This document shows, in pieces, positions 45,301-54,274 of a stretch of 64,000 bases of DNA. Both the position numbers and the translations under genes were made by a program. Numbering within the stretch: the first letter of the stretch is position 1; every line of letters begins with the position of its first letter. The stretch spans positions 1 to 64,000 of the forward strand of contig CAZCLA010000005.1 of the NCBI GenBank assembly GCA_964499285.1. Direction: 5' to 3'. The notes beneath the pieces were generated by a model that had not been told where the DNA came from, did no database searches, and was given only the letters and a program-made list of their open reading frames with translations. The stretch is from JAGFIY01 sp964499285. Its GTDB lineage: Bacteria; Bacteroidota; Ignavibacteria; Ignavibacteriales; Melioribacteraceae.

Positions 45301-47799
45301 TTAATTCCCGTCGGTTTCTTTTTCTTCTTCAGCTTTTGCCGATTCACTGGATTCATCCTGAACGAAGTATAGTTCCTCAGTGTCCTTCTTTCTTTTCACA
45401 ATTATTCTACTGTTCTCATCAAAATGATTAAGCAGAAGTTCTTCAGCAAGCGGATCTTCAACATACTGCTGAATCGCTCTTCTTAATGGACGTGCTCCAA
45501 ATTTGGGATCAAATCCTTTTTCGGCAATAAAGTCTTCTGCATCTTTGTCGAGTTCAATTTCAAGTTTATTTTCTTTAAGATTCTTAATAAGATCTTTCAT
45601 CTCGATCTTTATGATCTGTTTTATATCTTCAAGTTCAAGATTTCTGAATACGATTGTTTCATCGACGCGATTCAGAAATTCCGGATTGAACAACCTTTTC
45701 ATCGCATCTTCAACGGTATTTTTCAAATTTTCATATTTATCCGAAATTGATTCACCACTAAATCCGTAACCACCGGTTGATTTAATTTCTTTTGTTCCAA
45801 CGTTTGACGTCATAATGATGATGGTATTCTTGAAGTCAACTCTTCTTCCAAGACTATCTGTAAGAAGCCCATCATCCAGAACTTGAAGAAGAATATTGAA
45901 AACATCAGGATGTGCTTTTTCGATCTCATCGAAAAGAACGACAGAGTAAGGTTTTCTTCTTACTCTCTCTGTGAGTTGACCGCCTTCCTCAAAACCTACG
46001 TATCCCGGAGGTGCGCCTACGAGCCTCGAAACAGAATATTTTTCCATATACTCGCTCATATCAATTCGTATAAGTGCATTTTCAGAATCGAATAAATACT
46101 TTGCTAACACTTTTGCAAGTTCAGTTTTACCAACGCCTGTTGGTCCAAGGAAAATAAAGCTGCCAATTGGTCGTTTAGGATTTTTTAATCCGGCTCGGGT
46201 CCTTCTAATTGCTTTCGATAGTTGAGTAACTGCTTCATCCTGCCCGACAATTCTCTCTTTCAAAGAGTCTGCCATCTTCAATAATTTTTCTGACTCAGCT
46301 TGAACCACACGTGTGGCTGGAATACCTGTCATCATAGAAACTACGGTGGCAATATCCTCATCCGAAACATCGTATATTAAGTCTTTTGTTTTTGCTTCCC
46401 ATTCCCTTTTAGCAATTTCGAGATCAGATTGAAGATGCCGTTCCTTATCTCTCAACCTTGCGGCTTCTTCATAATCCTGCTGTTTTACAACATTAATTTT
46501 ATGTTTTTTTATGTCTTCAATTTTACTTTCAAGCTCAAGAATTTCATCAGAAACCGTATAATTTCCCATATGAACTCTTGAACCGGCTTCATCAAGCACA
46601 TCGATTGCTTTATCAGGCAGGTGTCTATCGGTAATATATCGTTCACTTAAAGTAACGGCAGAAGTTATTGCATCCTCAGAATATTTAACTCTGTGATGTT
46701 CTTCATACTTAAATTTTATATATTCAAGTATTTTTATTGTTTCATCAACAGACGGAGGATCAACCATCACTTTTTGGAATCTTCTATCAAGAGCACCGTC
46801 AGTTTCAATATATTTACGATATTCATCAAGAGTTGTAGCACCAATACACTGGATATCGCCGCGAGCTAGTGCAGGTTTAAAAAGGTTTGAGGCATCCAGA
46901 GAACCTGAGGCTCCTCCAGCACCTACAATTGTATGAAGTTCATCGATAAAGAGAATTATATCGGTTGCTTTTTCGAGTTCATTCATCAGTGCTTTCATTC
47001 TCTCTTCAAATTGACCACGGTATTTTGTCCCAGCAACAAGTCCTGCTAGATCAAGAGTAACAACTCTTTTATCCTGCAGAATTCTCGGTACTTTTCGGTT
47101 CACAATTCTGATGGCTAATCCTTCAGCAATTGCTGTTTTACCGACACCGGGTTCACCAATTAATACTGGATTATTCTTCTTCCTTCTACTTAAAACTTGG
47201 GTTACTCTTTCAATTTCTTTTTCTCTGCCAACAACAGGATCAAGTTTATCTTCTATTGCCAGTCTTGTAAGATCTCGTCCAAAATTATCAAGAACGGGTG
47301 TTTTTGTTTTCTCGGGTCGTTTAAAACCACCGGGCTGAAAGCTTTGTTGTGATTGACTCTTACCACTGCTGAGTATTGTATTTAATTCTGCTCTGGCACT
47401 TTCATAATTTACGTTGAACTGAACCATAATTTGTGTGGCAATATTATCCTCGTCTCTTAACAAAGAAAGAAGAATATGTTCGGTTCCAATAACGTCAGAT
47501 TTATAAATTTTCGATTCTATTTGAGTAATCTTTAATACTTTTTCTGCCTGTTTTGTCAATGGTATATTTCCAATCGTTAAAGTACCGCCGGAATTCTTTA
47601 CAGTATCCTCAATCGCTTTTTTTAATTGAACAAGATCGCAACCAAGATTTCTTAAAATCTTCACCGCAACGCCTTGACCTTCTCGAATTATTCCAAGCAA
47701 AAGATGTTCTGTCCCAATATAATCATGTCCGAGTCTTAATGCCTCTTCCCTGCTGAGTCTTATTACTTCCTGAACTCTTTCAGAAAAGTTTCCTTCCAT
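45301..47799 (-). CDS. clpC: ClpC-type AAA+ chaperone ATPase
   Basis: An 832-residue Hsp100 unfoldase. Two N-terminal Clp_N repeats (about 1-145), AAA-1 with GEPGVGKTAIAEG (near 213) and Walker B DIILFIDELHTI, the UVR motif in the middle domain (VVKQQDYEEAARLRDKE near 430) that marks ClpC rather than ClpB, then AAA-2 with GPTGVGKTELAK (near 545) and a C-terminal D2-small domain. It unfolds substrates for ClpP; the ClpP-binding loop should lie in AAA-2. No ctsR or mcsAB genes precede it. GAGG lies before the ATG. Confidence 0.96.
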   Translation of the reverse strand: MEGNFSERVQEVIRLSREEALRLGHDYIGTEHLLLGIIREGQGVAVKILRNLGCDLVQLKKAIEDTVKNSGGTLTIGNIPLTKQAEKVLKITQIESKIYKSDVIGTEHILLSLLRDEDNIATQIMVQFNVNYESARAELNTILSSGKSQSQQSFQPGGFKRPEKTKTPVLDNFGRDLTRLAIEDKLDPVVGREKEIERVTQVLSRRKKNNPVLIGEPGVGKTAIAEGLAIRIVNRKVPRILQDKRVVTLDLAGLVAGTKYRGQFEERMKALMNELEKATDIILFIDELHTIVGAGGASGSLDASNLFKPALARGDIQCIGATTLDEYRKYIETDGALDRRFQKVMVDPPSVDETIKILEYIKFKYEEHHRVKYSEDAITSAVTLSERYITDRHLPDKAIDVLDEAGSRVHMGNYTVSDEILELESKIEDIKKHKINVVKQQDYEEAARLRDKERHLQSDLEIAKREWEAKTKDLIYDVSDEDIATVVSMMTGIPATRVVQAESEKLLKMADSLKERIVGQDEAVTQLSKAIRRTRAGLKNPKRPIGSFIFLGPTGVGKTELAKVLAKYLFDSENALIRIDMSEYMEKYSVSRLVGAPPGYVGFEEGGQLTERVRRKPYSVVLFDEIEKAHPDVFNILLQVLDDGLLTDSLGRRVDFKNTIIIMTSNVGTKEIKSTGGYGFSGESISDKYENLKNTVEDAMKRLFNPEFLNRVDETIVFRNLELEDIKQIIKIEMKDLIKNLKENKLEIELDKDAEDFIAEKGFDPKFGARPLRRAIQQYVEDPLAEELLLNHFDENSRIIVKRKKDTEELYFVQDESSESAKAEEEKETDGN

Positions 47800-47853
47800 T
47801 ATTTTACCTCTATTTTTGAAACTAATTATTCGTGTATTACATTTTTCATTTGC

Positions 47854-47882
47854 AATATAAACACTCGCTGTTCGTCAATCAA
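47854..47882 (-). promoter_or_regulatory. Candidate sigma-70-type promoter of clpC
   Basis: On the minus strand TTGATT (rc of 47877-47882) and TATATT (rc of 47854-47859) are spaced by 17 bases. The predicted start of transcription is about 45 bases before the clpC ATG. Found by eye; it is one of several possible matches in AT-rich DNA. Confidence 0.4.
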
Positions 47883-48018
47883 GGAAATACCAAGTATCTA
47901 TTAGACAAGTGTTTCCATTCATTTGTTATTAATGATGCTTATATTGTAATATACTTCTCATTTTTTTATGTTACGGACTACTTAGAACAATTTTACAAAT
48001 TATAATTTGGGGTTTGAA

Positions 48019-49014
48019 ATGGATGGTATAACCGGACTTTCAGTTGTGATTATTATTGCCGTCATAATTTTTATAATACTTTTTATGTACTTTGTGCCGA
48101 TCGGGCTTTTCATTACGGCATATTTTTCCGGTGTTAAATTAAGAATTTTCAAAGACTTAGTCGGTATGAGACTAAGAAAGGTTTCACCATTCATCATTGT
48201 TCGAAACCTAATTTCTTCGAGCAAAGCCGGTATTCCTGTTGAAACTGACAAATTGGAAGCGCATTATCTTGCGGGAGGAGATGTTACAAAGGTGGTTAAT
48301 GCACTTATTTCCGCAAACAAAGCAAATCTTGAACTTTCTTTCGAAAAAGCTGCTGCAATCGATTTGGCAGGCCGAGATGTGTTGGAAGCAGTGAAAATGT
48401 CTGTTCTGCCTAAAGTGATTGAAACCCCGATGGTTGCTGCTGTCGCAAAGGACGGTATACAATTAAAAGCAGTTGCAAGAATAACAGTTCGCGCAAATAT
48501 CGAAAGACTTGTCGGAGGTGCAGGAGAAGCAACAATACTTGCCAGAGTCGGTGAAGGAATCGTTTCTACAATCGGTTCAAGCAATACTCATAAAGCTGTG
48601 CTTGAAAATCCCGATAGCATTTCAAAAGTAGTTCTTGCAAAAGGACTTGATGCCGGAACAGCTTTCGAGATTTTATCTATCGATATAGCCGATGTTGACG
48701 TTGGAACAAACATTGGTGCGATTCTTCAAACAGATCAAGCAGAAGCTGACTTAAAAGTTGCGAGAGCAAAGGCTGAAGAAAGAAGAGCAGCTGCTGTTGC
48801 AACTGAACAAGAAATGATAGCAGAAGTTTCTAAAATGCGCGCTAGAGTTGTGGAAGCAGAAGCAGAAATTCCAAAAGCAATCGCAGAAGCTTTTCGTTCG
48901 GGGAATTTGGGTGTGATGGATTATTACAATCTTCGCAATATTCAAGCTGATACCGATATGCGAAACACCATAGCAAAGCCAGAACAAGGAAAAGATAAGA
49001 AATCAGATGAATAG
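48019..49014 (+). CDS. floA: Flotillin-like protein FloA
   Basis: A 331-residue membrane-microdomain scaffold of the FloA (formerly UPF0365) family. An N-terminal hydrophobic hairpin (about 5-40, with YFVPIGLFITAYFSG) is followed by the PHB/flotillin domain with KLRIFKDLVGMRLRKVSP, KAGIPVETDKLEAHYLAGGD and the EALRKA-like helical end (KARAKAEERRAAAVATEQEM). I start at the ATG 48019, with GGGG seven bases upstream, not at the TTG 12 bases earlier. It overlaps the next small gene by eight bases. Confidence 0.94.
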   Translation: MDGITGLSVVIIIAVIIFIILFMYFVPIGLFITAYFSGVKLRIFKDLVGMRLRKVSPFIIVRNLISSSKAGIPVETDKLEAHYLAGGDVTKVVNALISANKANLELSFEKAAAIDLAGRDVLEAVKMSVLPKVIETPMVAAVAKDGIQLKAVARITVRANIERLVGGAGEATILARVGEGIVSTIGSSNTHKAVLENPDSISKVVLAKGLDAGTAFEILSIDIADVDVGTNIGAILQTDQAEADLKVARAKAEERRAAAVATEQEMIAEVSKMRARVVEAEAEIPKAIAEAFRSGNLGVMDYYNLRNIQADTDMRNTIAKPEQGKDKKSDE

Positions 49015-49495
49015 TTTTGAAGATATTCTCGTTATTCTGTTTATTCTTTTTGGAATATTCAGCTCACTTTTTGGTAAAAAGAAAAAGAATTCTGATGCCA
49101 AGAAAAGTGCTGAGCTAAAAAAGAAAAACATAGTGCCATTTGAGGACCCACTTCAAGAAACGCAACACTATGAACCTGAGGTTGAGACAGCGAGTCAAGA
49201 AAGTTTTTTAGATTCACTTAAAGCTTTTGTTGACGAAGCAACTACAAGGGATTATACGGAAAGAAAAATAGCGCAGTTAAACAAAGAATATATTGAACCT
49301 GAAACAAAAAAGAAAACACCCCTTCAGCAAACAATAAAATTGGAATCTCCCACACTAAAAAAAATTGAAGACCAACGGACCTCGTACTTTATTGATAAAA
49401 TCTCAAATCCAGAAACTCTAAGAGAATATTTTATTTTCAGCGAAATTCTTCAAAAACCGCTTGCCTTAAGAAATATGTATGGCAAAAAAATATAG
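49007..49495 (+). CDS. Hypothetical membrane-anchored protein
   Basis: A 162-residue protein with one N-terminal transmembrane helix (about 6-22), a lysine-rich stretch (KKKKNSDAKKSAELKKK) and a low-complexity, polar, probably disordered remainder ending in a helical segment (LREYFIFSEILQK). I do not recognise the family. It overlaps floA by eight bases and the helicase gene by 17, so it is translated as part of that run and may be a FloA-associated factor. Confidence 0.7.
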   Translation: MNSFEDILVILFILFGIFSSLFGKKKKNSDAKKSAELKKKNIVPFEDPLQETQHYEPEVETASQESFLDSLKAFVDEATTRDYTERKIAQLNKEYIEPETKKKTPLQQTIKLESPTLKKIEDQRTSYFIDKISNPETLREYFIFSEILQKPLALRNMYGKKI

Positions 49496-51479
49496 ACTAA
49501 AAGGAACCTACAATAAAGAAGCAGAACGAGCACCATATGATGGTGTTCGTTTTTCTATTAATTACGAACAGCAACTTAATAGCGAACAATATAAAGCTGC
49601 TTGTGCTGTTGAAGGCAGTTATTTAATAATTGCCGGAGCTGGCACTGGGAAAACCCGGACATTAGTATATCGTGTCGCGCGCCTCGTGGAATTGGGATTT
49701 GATCCTCAGTCAATTCTACTTTTAACATTCACAAGAAAAGCTGCAAGGGAAATGATGAATCGTGCTGCAATTCTTCTTGATGACCGATGCTCAAAAATTA
49801 ACGGTGGCACTTTCCATTCATTTGCAAATTTATCTCTAAGAAAATATGCAAAAGCAATAAATCTTGATTCTTCGTTTACAATTCTCGATCAGGGAGACAG
49901 CGAAGATGTGATTAATTTAATTAGAGCTCAACTTAATTTTGATAAATACAAAAAACGCTTCCCAAATAAATCTACTATATATAAAATTTTAAGTCTTTCG
50001 GTTAACACGGAGCGTAACATTCAAGAGATATTAGAAGAAGATTATCCTCACTTTGCAGAATTTGTCACAGAAATTGATGAGGTAAAAAAATATTTTGTTT
50101 CTTATAAAGAAAAAAATAATCTGCTTGATTACGATGATCTTCTTCTCAAACTTAGCCAATTGTTATTCAATAATCCCCCTGCTGCTAAAGCTTTGTTGGC
50201 GAAGATCAAATTTGTGATGGTCGATGAATATCAAGATACAAATAAACTTCAGAGTGATATTGTAAAAGGTCTAACGCAATTCAATAATAATGTGATGGTC
50301 GTTGGTGATGATTCGCAATCAATTTATTCCTTTCGTGGTGCTAATTTTAAAAACATAATGGAATTCCAAAAAATTTTCCCAGGAAGTAAACTGATAAAGT
50401 TGGAAGAAAATTACAGAAGCACTCAAGAAGTACTTAATTTCGCGAATAAAATTATCGATGCCGCAATTGAAAAATATCCAAAACATCTTTTCACAAGAAA
50501 GGGAAGCGGAGAACTTCCGGCAATAATTTCTGCAGCTACCGAGAACATGCAATCGAGATTTATTGTTGAAAGAATTCTTGAACTGCGTGAAGAAGGAGTG
50601 CCGTTAAGTGATATAGCCGTGCTTTTTCGTTCATCATTTTTTTCTTTCGATTTGGAAATTGAACTTGGAAAAGCAAATGTTCCTTTTATTAAAGTTGGAG
50701 GAATGAAATTTGTTGAAGCTGCACATATCAAGGATGTGATTTCATTTTTAAGAATAATCTCAAACCCCAGAGATGTTGTAAGTTGGTACAGAATTTTATT
50801 GCTTCACGAAGGTATTGGTCCAAAAACAGCACAAAAAATTATTGATGTACTTTTAAATCTTCCTAAAACAAAAATTTTCGAACCCGATTTGCCCGTTAAA
50901 TCCGGTATGAAAAATGCTATGGTTGATCTGCTAACTGTATTGAATAAAGCAAATAAAAGTAAATTAACTCCTCTCGAAAGAGCAGAATTAATCGTAGAAT
51001 ATTATCAGCCATTTTTTAAAAATAAATATGACGACTATAATAAACGTCAAAAAGATTTAGATATGTTTTTGAATATTTCGGAACAATATAGATCACTTGA
51101 TTCATTTCTGGCTGATATGGCTCTTGATCCTCCTGAGGACAGCGTTGTGGACATAACAGAAGAAGATAAAGAAAGTGAAAAACTTGTTCTCTCGACAATC
51201 CATTCCGCTAAGGGACTCGAGTGGCACACTGTTTTTATTATTCATGCCATGGAAGGATTTTTCCCATCCGGACAAGCCATAAATAATCTTGATTCTCTTG
51301 AAGAAGAAAGAAGACTGATGTACGTAGCCTCGACGAGAGCAAAACAGAATTTATATGTTAGTTATCCGATGCATATTTTTGATCGGCGTTCAGGATTTAC
51401 TTTTGCAAAACCATCAAGATTTATTACATCAATCGATGAGGATTTAGCTGAAGAGTGGCTTATTGAGGATGAAAGGTGA
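49479..51479 (+). CDS. UvrD/Rep-type ATP-dependent DNA helicase
   Basis: A 666-residue superfamily 1A helicase. Motif I AGAGTGKTRTL (near 49-59), motif Ia LTFTRKAAREM, motif II DEYQDTN (about 248-254), motif III GDDSQSIYSFRGA, motif IV ENYRS, motif V STIHSAKGLEWHTVF and motif VI EERRLMYVASTRA are all present. It unwinds DNA 3' to 5' in repair or replication restart. It is shorter than classical UvrD (about 720) and lacks its C-terminal extension, like PcrA-related short forms. It is preceded by the floA-linked gene. Confidence 0.93.
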   Translation: MAKKYRLKGTYNKEAERAPYDGVRFSINYEQQLNSEQYKAACAVEGSYLIIAGAGTGKTRTLVYRVARLVELGFDPQSILLLTFTRKAAREMMNRAAILLDDRCSKINGGTFHSFANLSLRKYAKAINLDSSFTILDQGDSEDVINLIRAQLNFDKYKKRFPNKSTIYKILSLSVNTERNIQEILEEDYPHFAEFVTEIDEVKKYFVSYKEKNNLLDYDDLLLKLSQLLFNNPPAAKALLAKIKFVMVDEYQDTNKLQSDIVKGLTQFNNNVMVVGDDSQSIYSFRGANFKNIMEFQKIFPGSKLIKLEENYRSTQEVLNFANKIIDAAIEKYPKHLFTRKGSGELPAIISAATENMQSRFIVERILELREEGVPLSDIAVLFRSSFFSFDLEIELGKANVPFIKVGGMKFVEAAHIKDVISFLRIISNPRDVVSWYRILLLHEGIGPKTAQKIIDVLLNLPKTKIFEPDLPVKSGMKNAMVDLLTVLNKANKSKLTPLERAELIVEYYQPFFKNKYDDYNKRQKDLDMFLNISEQYRSLDSFLADMALDPPEDSVVDITEEDKESEKLVLSTIHSAKGLEWHTVFIIHAMEGFFPSGQAINNLDSLEEERRLMYVASTRAKQNLYVSYPMHIFDRRSGFTFAKPSRFITSIDEDLAEEWLIEDER

Positions 51480-51486
51480 TTAAATT

Positions 51487-52701
51487 TTAAAACGTAAGTG
51501 ATGCTATTTGTGTTACCCAGAGTGTTATCAAAACAGCTCCCAAAAGATTCATGAAGAAACCCGCAATTATCATCCTTGAAAGCGAAACGTTTGGTACACC
51601 TCCAAAGGCTAGACCGTTGACTCCGGTTGCAATCGGACTCATAAACGCACAAGTACTTGAAAGTGTAATAATAATCATTCCTTCAATTGCTGCGAATCCA
51701 ATAAGATTAGCCATCGTACCAATGATGAGAAATAGACTAAGCTGAACGGCTGTGTTGCTTATAAGTTCTGTTGAGAATGTTGTTATAATAGCAAGTAAAA
51801 ATAGAATTGTAAAAACCGGCAGTTCTTTAGGAAGAATTTCATTAACAAATTGGGAGAAATCCTCTTGAATATTCAACGCGTACAAAAGAAGAGCAATTAA
51901 GATCGAAACTCCTACGAATAAAAACCCTTTTTTTGGTAAATCCGTGAAACAATCTTTTACTTTCAGCATGCTTGTACTCCCCTCTCCATTTTTAACTGGA
52001 AAAAGAAAAAGAAAGAGCGAGAATATTAAGGTAAAAAGTCCGGTTATAACCAAAATCGTTGTTTGATGTTCGGTTTCATAGATCATTATTGCCGAAAGAA
52101 TCAATGATGAGATGAAATAAAGAAATGTTAAAAGAATCGTTAACTTGAATTTTATTCCCCTTGTCTCTGGTGTCTCAATAATTAGATCCTTCATATGTAA
52201 ACTTGCTTTTCCGGGTCGGAACATTATCAATAAAAGAACCCACGAAGCAAAGGAGAAAATCACTACAAGTGGAACTCCCCAGATCAACCAAGTTGAAAAT
52301 GTAATACTGCCGGAACCTGCGACATCTTTGAATAACAAAAATGTTACTAGAATTCCGTTTGCGGGAGTTGCGGTCACTGATCCCATTCCGCCTATATTTG
52401 CTCCATACATAACCCCAAGCGAAAGCATTGTTGCCATTTTTCTTATTTCACTACTAGTTCCCTCATATGTTTTAAGAATCAAATTAATGAGAGGAAGCAG
52501 TGTTAATACCGCTATAACATTTGGAATGAAAAATGAAAGAAGCGAGGCAAGAAATATCAAATGAATAAGAATCTTTGAAGCAGAGTAATGTTTTTCGCTG
52601 AATAGATAATCCATTATTACTTCGGGTAATTTGTATTTTATAACAAGTCTCGAAATAAAAAAACCCGAAACGAAAAAAAATGCTATTTGAATTTTATCCA
52701 T
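51487..52701 (-). CDS. SLC13/DASS-type anion carrier
   Basis: A 404-residue inner-membrane protein with about 11 helices. Two copies of the transporter signature with a polar re-entrant loop are visible: the first has MYGANIGGMGSVTATPANGI (near 96-115) and the second has TELISNTAVQLSLF followed by ATGVNGLAFGG. This matches the divalent anion:Na symporter/ArsB-NhaD superfamily. Sulfate, dicarboxylates or phosphate are possible substrates. Convergent with the helicase gene; no partner is nearby. Confidence 0.82.
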   Translation of the reverse strand: MDKIQIAFFFVSGFFISRLVIKYKLPEVIMDYLFSEKHYSASKILIHLIFLASLLSFFIPNVIAVLTLLPLINLILKTYEGTSSEIRKMATMLSLGVMYGANIGGMGSVTATPANGILVTFLLFKDVAGSGSITFSTWLIWGVPLVVIFSFASWVLLLIMFRPGKASLHMKDLIIETPETRGIKFKLTILLTFLYFISSLILSAIMIYETEHQTTILVITGLFTLIFSLFLFLFPVKNGEGSTSMLKVKDCFTDLPKKGFLFVGVSILIALLLYALNIQEDFSQFVNEILPKELPVFTILFLLAIITTFSTELISNTAVQLSLFLIIGTMANLIGFAAIEGMIIITLSSTCAFMSPIATGVNGLAFGGVPNVSLSRMIIAGFFMNLLGAVLITLWVTQIASLTF

Positions 52702-52794
52702 TAACTAATCAACTATGCAATAGAGTGGTTTAAAAAGTGGTGAAAAATAATATTATTTTTATTTAATACTGAGAGCATAATATTAGAGTTATAT

Positions 52795-53982
52795 TCACAA
52801 ACCATAGCTTATAGGAAATAGATTGAAGTAATTCTCCAATCTAATTTGTTTAATCGATGATGTTTTTGATTCAACAATTTTCTTAGTATCAGATAATGAT
52901 TCTTTGATAAGTTTGATATCCTTTTCAGATAAAAAATCCGGATAATCATTCCAATGTGCTATTTCAGAAGGAATTAATTTATATTGCGATTTCTCTTTAA
53001 TTTTTCCCTTAAATACCCAAAAAGGGATATAATTTAACCCGGAAAGTGTTAATGAATTGTCAGTATCCTTTTTTGTCACTTCAAAATTTAGGATAATCCC
53101 GCAATCTGAATATCTCCATCTTTGATTTGAAACAAAATTACCAAGCGAATATGCAACAAATCCGGAATCCAATTTACTATTTACAGGTTTGAACATTTCA
53201 ACCGGCTGGAGCACGTGAGGATGACTGGCAATAATAATATCAGCGCCCTTTGCGATTGTAAAATTTACAATATCACGTTGATATGGTGATGGTTCAATAT
53301 TATATTCATCCCCAAAATGAAAATAGATCATAACCAAATCGACATTTGATTCCTTTAAAGAATTTATTTCTTTTCGAATTCTCTCCTTATCAATTTGTGA
53401 AATAAGGTGATCTTCACCGTTGGGAAGAGAAAATCCATTTAAACTGTAAGTATAACTTAATATACCAAACGAAATATTATTAATTGTCCGGATCCTAAGT
53501 GAATCCCTGTCCCTTTGAGAAATGTATGTTCCGCTGATGTTTATACCAAGCGAATCCGCTAATTTAATAGTTCTTAAAAGTCCGGACTTTCCTTTATCAA
53601 GAGCATGATTGTTCGCCGAAAAAAGAAGATCAAATCCGCTATTTTTCAAACTCTGCATAAATTCATCTGGTGAATTGAATAAAGGATATCCAGAATATTT
53701 TCTTTTTTTACCGGCAAAAACTGTTTCTATGTTGCCCATTGTAAAATCAGTGCTGGAAAGAATCGGCTTGACGTACTCAAAGACAGGATCGAAATCGAAA
53801 CTATCGGGAGGCAAAAAAGCATAATTAAATTGAGTGGAATGGCACATAATATCGCCTACTGCACTAAAAGTGACTTTTGAATAAGTATTCTTAGAATCTC
53901 GAGCAAATTCAAGTTTCTGATCTGATTGATTAAATGGAACCGCAATCAACCAAAGATAAATTAAATAAAATATTTTCAGCAT
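52795..53982 (-). CDS. CapA-like exported metallophosphoesterase
   Basis: A 395-residue protein of the CapA/PgsA (PGA_cap) family. A short hydrophobic N terminus (about 1-18) exports it. Metal-binding motifs are AVGDIMCHST (38-47), GNIETVF, SANNHALDKG and HPHVLQPVEMF. In Bacillus, CapA takes part in poly-gamma-glutamate export, but homologues occur without capBC; none are here. It may process an envelope polymer. It is separated from its neighbours by about 90 bases on one side and a terminator on the other. Confidence 0.9.
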   Translation of the reverse strand: MLKIFYLIYLWLIAVPFNQSDQKLEFARDSKNTYSKVTFSAVGDIMCHSTQFNYAFLPPDSFDFDPVFEYVKPILSSTDFTMGNIETVFAGKKRKYSGYPLFNSPDEFMQSLKNSGFDLLFSANNHALDKGKSGLLRTIKLADSLGINISGTYISQRDRDSLRIRTINNISFGILSYTYSLNGFSLPNGEDHLISQIDKERIRKEINSLKESNVDLVMIYFHFGDEYNIEPSPYQRDIVNFTIAKGADIIIASHPHVLQPVEMFKPVNSKLDSGFVAYSLGNFVSNQRWRYSDCGIILNFEVTKKDTDNSLTLSGLNYIPFWVFKGKIKEKSQYKLIPSEIAHWNDYPDFLSEKDIKLIKESLSDTKKIVESKTSSIKQIRLENYFNLFPISYGL

Positions 53983-54010
53983 TAGTAATTTTTCTTAAGT
54001 AAATAAAAAA

Positions 54011-54036
54011 AAGGCTGAATAAGAATATTCAGCCTT
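54011..54036 (-). terminator. Terminator after the histone H1-like gene
   Basis: An 11-base perfect stem AAGGCTGAATA/TATTCAGCCTT with an AGAA loop (plus strand), followed leftward by a run of T residues. It lies 22 bases beyond the gene's stop. Confidence 0.92.
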
Positions 54037-54058
54037 GATTAAAAAATTTGAGGAAATA

Positions 54059-54250
54059 TCAGCCCTCAGTTTTTCTTTGAGCTTTTAAGTCCTGAACTTC
54101 GTTTCGAAGATCTTGAGCGAGTTTTTTAACTTCGCTTAATCCCTTACGGAATCGTGTCCCGGCAGCAGATTGTCCTTTCTCATAAAACTTCTGGACATCT
54201 GGCTCAAGACTTTTTAAGTACTCGATTAATTCATAATATTTTTGACTCAT
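54059..54250 (-). CDS. Histone H1-like (Hc1-type) nucleoid protein
   Basis: A 63-residue, lysine/arginine-rich, all-helical protein with the family segment KFYEKGQSAAGTRFRKGLSEV followed by a KKLAQDLRNEVQDLKAQR helix. The Hc1 family of Chlamydiae and Bacteroidota binds DNA and compacts the nucleoid. GGGAGG lies four bases before the ATG, so strong expression is expected. It follows the HdrD-like gene by 24 bases and precedes a strong terminator. Confidence 0.86.
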   Translation of the reverse strand: MSQKYYELIEYLKSLEPDVQKFYEKGQSAAGTRFRKGLSEVKKLAQDLRNEVQDLKAQRKTEG

Positions 54251-54274
54251 AAGACCTCCCTTAATGTTGATGAA